IMG/VR virus record: IMGVR_UViG_3300042890_004414
Location: 1 to 45,027 of that record
DNA: 45,027 nt
Reading direction: 5' to 3' (one strand)
From: a virus
Shown piece by piece: positions 41,747-45,027 of the stretch. Made by a program: the position numbers and the translations under genes. The notes beneath the pieces were generated by a model. It searched no databases. It saw nothing but the letters and a program-made list of their open reading frames with translations, and was not told where the DNA came from. Positions within the stretch are counted from its first letter, which is position 1; each line of letters starts with the position of its first letter.

Positions 41747-41774
41747 AAAACCGAGAGTAATCTTGGTTTTTTTT
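41745..41774 (+). terminator. Rho-independent terminator
   Basis: AAAAAACCGAGA / TCTTGGTTTTTT stem with one G-U pair and a GTAA loop, overlapping the stop codon of the tagged gene and followed by a T run. Confidence 0.8.
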
Positions 41775-41855
41775 TATTTTTTATTTTTTTCAAATCCAAA
41801 TCTTCATTTTTGAGGAAAAATTAGATAAAGTGAAAAAGAATGTCAGGTGTCAAAA

Positions 41856-41865
41856 AATATATATA
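41856..41865 (+). promoter_or_regulatory. AATATATATA element upstream of the WxxG-repeat gene
   Basis: AATATATATA, 23 nt before the ATG at 41889, in the spacer after the terminator. The rest of that spacer shows nothing further. Confidence 0.38.
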
Positions 41866-41888
41866 CTTGTAAAAAGATTATTTTTAGA

Positions 41889-42179
41889 ATGGGAATTATA
41901 GAACTTAAATATAGTGATAAATCTATCACAACAAAATCAGAAATTTTAAAGAAATTAAAAGAACTTGGATTCAATTGGCTAATTGATTCTGAAGTAGAGA
42001 ATGCTATTATAGAAATTAAGAAAGAAACCTTAATTTGGCATGAAGGAATTTTTAAATATGGAGATTGGAAATACGGGATATTCAAGAATGGTGCTTTTCA
42101 TGGAACATGGGAAAACGGCATTTGGGAAGATGGATTTTTTAAAGGAACTTGGAAGAGTGGGTTGAATAAACCTATCTAG
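41889..42179 (+). CDS. Small protein ending in W/F-x-x-G repeats, 96 aa
   Basis: From the ATG at 41889 (MGIIELKYSDKS), preferred over an in-frame GTG at 41847 that would overlap the octamer. Residues about 48-92 are a regular repeat of aromatic-x-x-Gly steps (WHEGIFKYGDWKYGIFKNG, then TWENGIWEDGFFKGTWKSG), recalling MORN-like or beta-solenoid repeats seen in many phage and bacterial proteins. The repeats should form a short beta sheet; the N-terminal 45 residues form a separate alpha/beta cap. It shares a message with the 151-aa gene 19 nt downstream. Function unknown. Confidence 0.68.
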   Translation: MGIIELKYSDKSITTKSEILKKLKELGFNWLIDSEVENAIIEIKKETLIWHEGIFKYGDWKYGIFKNGAFHGTWENGIWEDGFFKGTWKSGLNKPI

Positions 42180-42198
42180 ATAAAAATAATTACTAACT

Positions 42199-42654
42199 AT
42201 GAGAAAGAAAAAGACTTTACTGAAAGAAATTGGAACTAAAATCATTTATGATAACAATACAATAATAATTAGCAGGGAAGGAAATGAATGGTTCTTCGAA
42301 ATAGGTAAAGAGTTGACAACAGATTTAGGGGAAGCAGTTTCATTATTACTAAGAAATTGCGATGCAAGTGATGAAGTTTGGAAAACTGATATTAAAGAAA
42401 TGAATATTGATAATATATCACCAGAAAAAAGTTTATATTGGCTAACAGGTGGTGAGAGAGAGTGGAAAACACTAGAGAATTATAATAGACCTTGGTGTGA
42501 TTGTTACTTAGATTTTCAAGAAGAATTTGGATTATTAGTTATAAGTATTATAAAAAGATCTAAAACATTAGAAGATATGAGAAAACACTTTATAGAATAT
42601 TTAAACTTACCTGTTCTATATGACTTTGCACTAAGTAGAAAATTATTAAGATAA
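42199..42654 (+). CDS. Protein of unknown function, 151 aa
   Basis: A 151-residue protein with a basic start (MRKKKTLLKEIGTK), strands in the first 40 residues and a Trp-rich middle (GGEREWKTLENYNRPWCDCY), then a helical end. The CDC near residue 96 is unlikely to be a metal site on its own. No family is recognised. It is second in a two-gene unit closed by a terminator. Confidence 0.64.
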   Translation: MRKKKTLLKEIGTKIIYDNNTIIISREGNEWFFEIGKELTTDLGEAVSLLLRNCDASDEVWKTDIKEMNIDNISPEKSLYWLTGGEREWKTLENYNRPWCDCYLDFQEEFGLLVISIIKRSKTLEDMRKHFIEYLNLPVLYDFALSRKLLR

Positions 42655-42658
42655 AAAA

Positions 42659-42690
42659 TAAAAACCTATCATAAAAGATAGGTTTTTTTA
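42659..42690 (+). terminator. Rho-independent terminator
   Basis: AAAACCTATC / GATAGGTTTT stem with a 6-nt loop and a T run. The next octamer starts 3 nt after it. Confidence 0.86.
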
Positions 42691-42692
42691 TT

Positions 42693-42700
42693 TATATATA
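42693..42700 (+). promoter_or_regulatory. TATATATA octamer 5 nt before the HAD-like gene
   Basis: TATATATA, then GTACT, then the ATG at 42706. Confidence 0.5.
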
Positions 42701-42705
42701 GTACT

Positions 42706-43554
42706 ATGAACGCACACTTCTTTGACCTTAATAGTCTAATAACAATGAATAGTAAAGTTTGGATAGTAAATACCCGAACTCCTAATAAACCTTTGATAAG
42801 AATATCAAAGTCTGAATTTAATCTTTTAAGAAAAGGTGTTTATAAAAAGGATAATATAAACTTTAATATAGATGGACAAACTTATTGGCTAAGTGAAGAA
42901 CTTTTTAATAAGATTAAAATTAAATCTAAAAATAATAATGTAAATATATCAGAACTTTCTTTCTCAATGCAAGAGTTTATGAATAAAGATATTATTGAAA
43001 ATGGTGACTTTACAATCCATTTAGAAAATATTAGACATCTTAAAAATAGTCAAGATGATATTTATGTTATTTGTTCTAAAAATTCTAAAAGAAGTTATGA
43101 ATCACTAATTGAAAAATTAGAAGAAAAACTATTAGATTTTGGTTTAAAAATAAAGAACTTCTACTTCATATCAGAAACATTCTATAACAGAGATAGAGAC
43201 GATATAGTACACAAAAAAGTAAGATTGGTACTCCAACATATAATTGGATTAAAGACCGCGGATACGAAGTTTACAGAAGAAGAAATAACTAAATATGATC
43301 AAGTTTCTTTATATGATGATGACACCAATACTATTAAGTTAGCAAAAGGAATCAATGATGTACTTCAATTTCTAGTAAAGAATAGTGATGATGAAGTAAA
43401 AGAGAAAGTAAAAGAGGTACTTAAAATGGAAGAATGTGAATTGATTATAAATCAAGTTACATTTAATAAAGTAAATACATTTATTACAACAAAAGTAGAA
43501 TTAAATCTTTATAAGATTGTAAGAACCTTTGAAAATTTTAATTATAAAAAATGA
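42706..43554 (+). CDS. Protein with HAD-like C-terminal half, 282 aa
   Basis: A 282-residue protein. Residues about 115-215 resemble the core of a HAD-type phosphatase as seen in phage proteins: a strand with a Ser-containing loop (IYVICSKNSKRSYESLIEKL), a helix, a strand (IKNFYFISETFYNR), a helix with a conserved Lys (HKKVRLVLQHIIG) and YDQVSLYDDDTNTIKLAKG in the place of the acidic DD motif. The first catalytic DxD is not seen, so it may be inactive. The N-terminal 90 residues are a separate small domain. The stop overlaps an ATG (ATGA at 43551-43554) just before the ParB-like gene. Confidence 0.6.
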   Translation: MNAHFFDLNSLITMNSKVWIVNTRTPNKPLIRISKSEFNLLRKGVYKKDNINFNIDGQTYWLSEELFNKIKIKSKNNNVNISELSFSMQEFMNKDIIENGDFTIHLENIRHLKNSQDDIYVICSKNSKRSYESLIEKLEEKLLDFGLKIKNFYFISETFYNRDRDDIVHKKVRLVLQHIIGLKTADTKFTEEEITKYDQVSLYDDDTNTIKLAKGINDVLQFLVKNSDDEVKEKVKEVLKMEECELIINQVTFNKVNTFITTKVELNLYKIVRTFENFNYKK

Positions 43555-43556
43555 TT

Positions 43557-44342
43557 ATGAAGTATTTAAAATTATACGAAGAGTTTGTTAGTAAAGAAAC
43601 TAAAGTAAATTGGGGAGAAGCCGAACTTGAGATCAAAGAAATGTTTAGAATCTTTAAAGAGTTAAAACAACTACCAAGTGAATTGATTGTCGATGGTGAG
43701 AAATTTACTATAGATAAATCTATCTTCAATCTTGATGAACCTAAAGAGTTTGAAACACAAGTAGATGATATAAATGGCAAACACACAGATACTTCAAAGA
43801 TTGGACCAACTGCAGACGAAATTCTATCAATGAAAGAGTTGACAGTTAGTGACAAAAAGGTAGATGCAAAACCTTATTACGATTTTATTAAATTTTGTAA
43901 GAAGGTATTTTGGAAAGGTCAGAAAGTTCAATTAGATAAAACAACAATTCAAAAGTTAGCGGATGATTCACAATCAATAGGTAGAGGTGAATTTTCAAAT
44001 TTCATAAAAGATGCCAGTGAGTATCAAAGATTATCAAAAGCTTATGATAACACTATGACTTTCTTGAAAGAAAAAGGTGCAGAAGATAAATTTAATACTA
44101 CTGGCTTATTTAGTAAGTACCCTGACATCAATAAAAAAGACTACAATGACGCGGTTCATTACTTTGACTACTATGGTAAATCTTATTTATTCTTTGAAGA
44201 ACAAATAAGGAAAGGTGGTAAAATGCCAATAACATCGGCAATTGAAATTGAAGGAAAATGGTATATTGTTGGTGGTAATAGAAGAATGAGTTTTTATGTA
44301 TTAAGTGGTATAGACCCAGTGATATGGCTTACTAAGCTTTAA
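43557..44342 (+). CDS. Tagged protein with ParB/sulfiredoxin-like C-terminal domain
   Basis: From the ATG at 43557 it starts exactly with the shared tag (MKYLKLYEEF); an ATG two codons earlier overlaps the previous stop and would mask it. Residues about 215-261 read MPITSAIEIEGKWYIVGG, then NRRMSFYVLSGIDPVIWL, matching the ParB/Srx-type pattern (IxxxxYxIVxGxRRxxAxxxxGxxxxxV), known for CTP/ATP or DNA-linked roles. The middle (about 100-200) is helical and lysine-rich. It is one of the few tagged proteins with a recognisable domain; DNA-related action after delivery is possible. A terminator follows. Confidence 0.72.
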   Translation: MKYLKLYEEFVSKETKVNWGEAELEIKEMFRIFKELKQLPSELIVDGEKFTIDKSIFNLDEPKEFETQVDDINGKHTDTSKIGPTADEILSMKELTVSDKKVDAKPYYDFIKFCKKVFWKGQKVQLDKTTIQKLADDSQSIGRGEFSNFIKDASEYQRLSKAYDNTMTFLKEKGAEDKFNTTGLFSKYPDINKKDYNDAVHYFDYYGKSYLFFEEQIRKGGKMPITSAIEIEGKWYIVGGNRRMSFYVLSGIDPVIWLTKL

Positions 44343-44348
44343 TAAACG

Positions 44349-44378
44349 AAAAAGACTAACCTATGTTAGTCTTTTTTT
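44349..44378. terminator. Bidirectional rho-independent terminator
   Basis: AAAAAGACTAAC / GTTAGTCTTTTT, 12-bp stem with a 4-nt loop, between convergent genes. Confidence 0.87.
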
Positions 44379-45000
44379 ATTTCTCATCTCTTTTAGTCAT
44401 CGCATTTTTAATCAAATCATTTAGATCTCGATTATTAGTAATCAATCCCTCTGAAGATGTATCTGCTTGACTTTCTGCCTCAGCTTGTTTAACTTCAGGA
44501 TTTTCTATTTCATTATAACCTAAGTCTTTTCTTAATGTTTTATAGAACTTCTCTAATTCAGTTCTTTGATTTGATAAAAACTTACCATTCTCTCTAATCT
44601 GACCAATTGTTTGATTGACAACTTCATGCATTCTTGCAGCGTTATCACCATTATCAACTTGTCTCAGTTGAGATAAGAAGTTTTTTCTAGTCATTTTTGA
44701 TAAGAAAATTGCTTCAGCGTAAACCATAGCATCTTCTCTCATCTTATTTCTTATATAAGAATGCTCTTTTAATTTTGGTATATCACTTAAATATAAATCA
44801 ACCAAAGATTCTAATACATCCATCGATTGTTGTGTAGCTACAGTTAAATCAGCATCATAATCATATATCTCAATTTCACCTAAATCAGGTAAATCTTCTG
44901 GCTTTGCTAAGTGTAGAGAAATGTCGAATTCCGAGTTTTCTGACTGGATTTGATCGAATTCATCTTGTAGTCTAATTCTTTGTTCTTCACTTTTTGACAT
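44377..45000 (-). CDS. Helical acidic protein, possibly small terminase subunit-like
   Basis: A 207-residue, mostly helical protein. Residues 1-45 are acidic; about 50-170 form long helices (ATQQSMDVLESLVDLYL, FLSQLRQVDNGDNAARMHEV, IRENGKFLSNQRTELEKFY); the end is flexible, with a basic last helix (NDLIKNAMTKRDEK). The size, a central helix pair and acidic flanks are compatible with a T4 gp16-type small terminase subunit of phage packaging motors, but I cannot point to a decisive motif, and gene 17 is not in the window. Upstream the window ends in an AT-repeat that may be the next octamer. Confidence 0.6.
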   Translation of the reverse strand: MSKSEEQRIRLQDEFDQIQSENSEFDISLHLAKPEDLPDLGEIEIYDYDADLTVATQQSMDVLESLVDLYLSDIPKLKEHSYIRNKMREDAMVYAEAIFLSKMTRKNFLSQLRQVDNGDNAARMHEVVNQTIGQIRENGKFLSNQRTELEKFYKTLRKDLGYNEIENPEVKQAEAESQADTSSEGLITNNRDLNDLIKNAMTKRDEK

Positions 45001-45027
45001 AAGTAAACGGTTTTTTACAATATATAT

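Noticed and set aside
43515-43550. C-terminus of the HAD-like protein reads IVRTFENFNYKK, like the delivery tag
   Set aside because: It is at the wrong end and lacks the initiating Met context; probably chance or a duplicated remnant of a tag, not supportable from one case.
1-45027. tRNA genes, CRISPR arrays, insertion sequences and integrases
   Set aside because: None seen: no cloverleaf with CCA-type end, no regularly spaced direct repeats outside coding tandem repeats, no transposase or recombinase motifs.

Overview
This is a 45 kb piece of a large, AT-rich myovirus of the T4-like kind, almost certainly infecting a member of the Bacteroidota. T4-type landmarks are the clamp-loader ATPase gp44 (5' end cut off), baseplate wedge gp25, the recombination nuclease gp47, a contractile tail sheath of twice the usual size, a gp19-type tail tube protein, a zinc-finger baseplate hub/assembly protein, a 1,940-residue baseplate-type protein and a very long hydrophobic tape-measure-like protein. 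The host guess rests on the general absence of Shine-Dalgarno sequences (starts are preceded by A/T-only leaders). No tRNA, rRNA, CRISPR array, IS element or integrase was seen, and no stretch over 300 bases lacks a gene.

Layout. 1-1.35 kb: gp44 and gp25. 1.34-5.9 kb: a leftward four-gene operon (SET-domain protein, isochorismatase-like hydrolase, two large unknown proteins). 6-13.7 kb: small accessory genes, including a DUF1937-like protein, a 2H phosphoesterase resembling anti-CBASS Acb1, a GT-A glycosyltransferase, a protein with weak likeness to the gp23 A-domain, and a minimal A-family-type polymerase. 13.7-16.1 kb: a 69-aa protein that copies a segment of the T4 capsid protein, a pseudo-ligase-like protein and two small proteins. 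16.1-21.6 kb: the tape-measure-like gene and three unknown genes. 21.7-27.5 kb: the giant baseplate protein. 27.6-31 kb: two small virion-tagged proteins, a cupin, gp47 and a homing endonuclease. 31.1-37.2 kb: tail tube, hub protein with an overlapping downstream frame, giant sheath. 37.2-45 kb: two virion-tagged proteins (one of 908 aa) and mostly unknown rightward genes, among them a HAD-like protein and a ParB-like protein.

Two window-wide signals stand out. First, twelve otherwise unrelated proteins begin with the same 10-13 residue peptide (M[KR]x[LI]Kx[FY]ExF and variants, often followed by an [I/L/F]xE|[A/S/V] site). It resembles the T4 capsid-targeting sequence MKTYQEFIAEA, which sends internal proteins into the prohead and is cut by protease gp21. 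I infer a cohort of proteins packaged in the virion and delivered with the DNA, including a lysine-methyltransferase fold, a cysteine hydrolase and a ParB-like protein. Second, an octamer AATATATA or TATATATA lies upstream of most transcription-unit-leading genes. In one class it sits only 4-5 nt before the start codon, which, if it is a T4-like late promoter, predicts leaderless mRNAs. Assignments are by eye from motifs; no database search was run.
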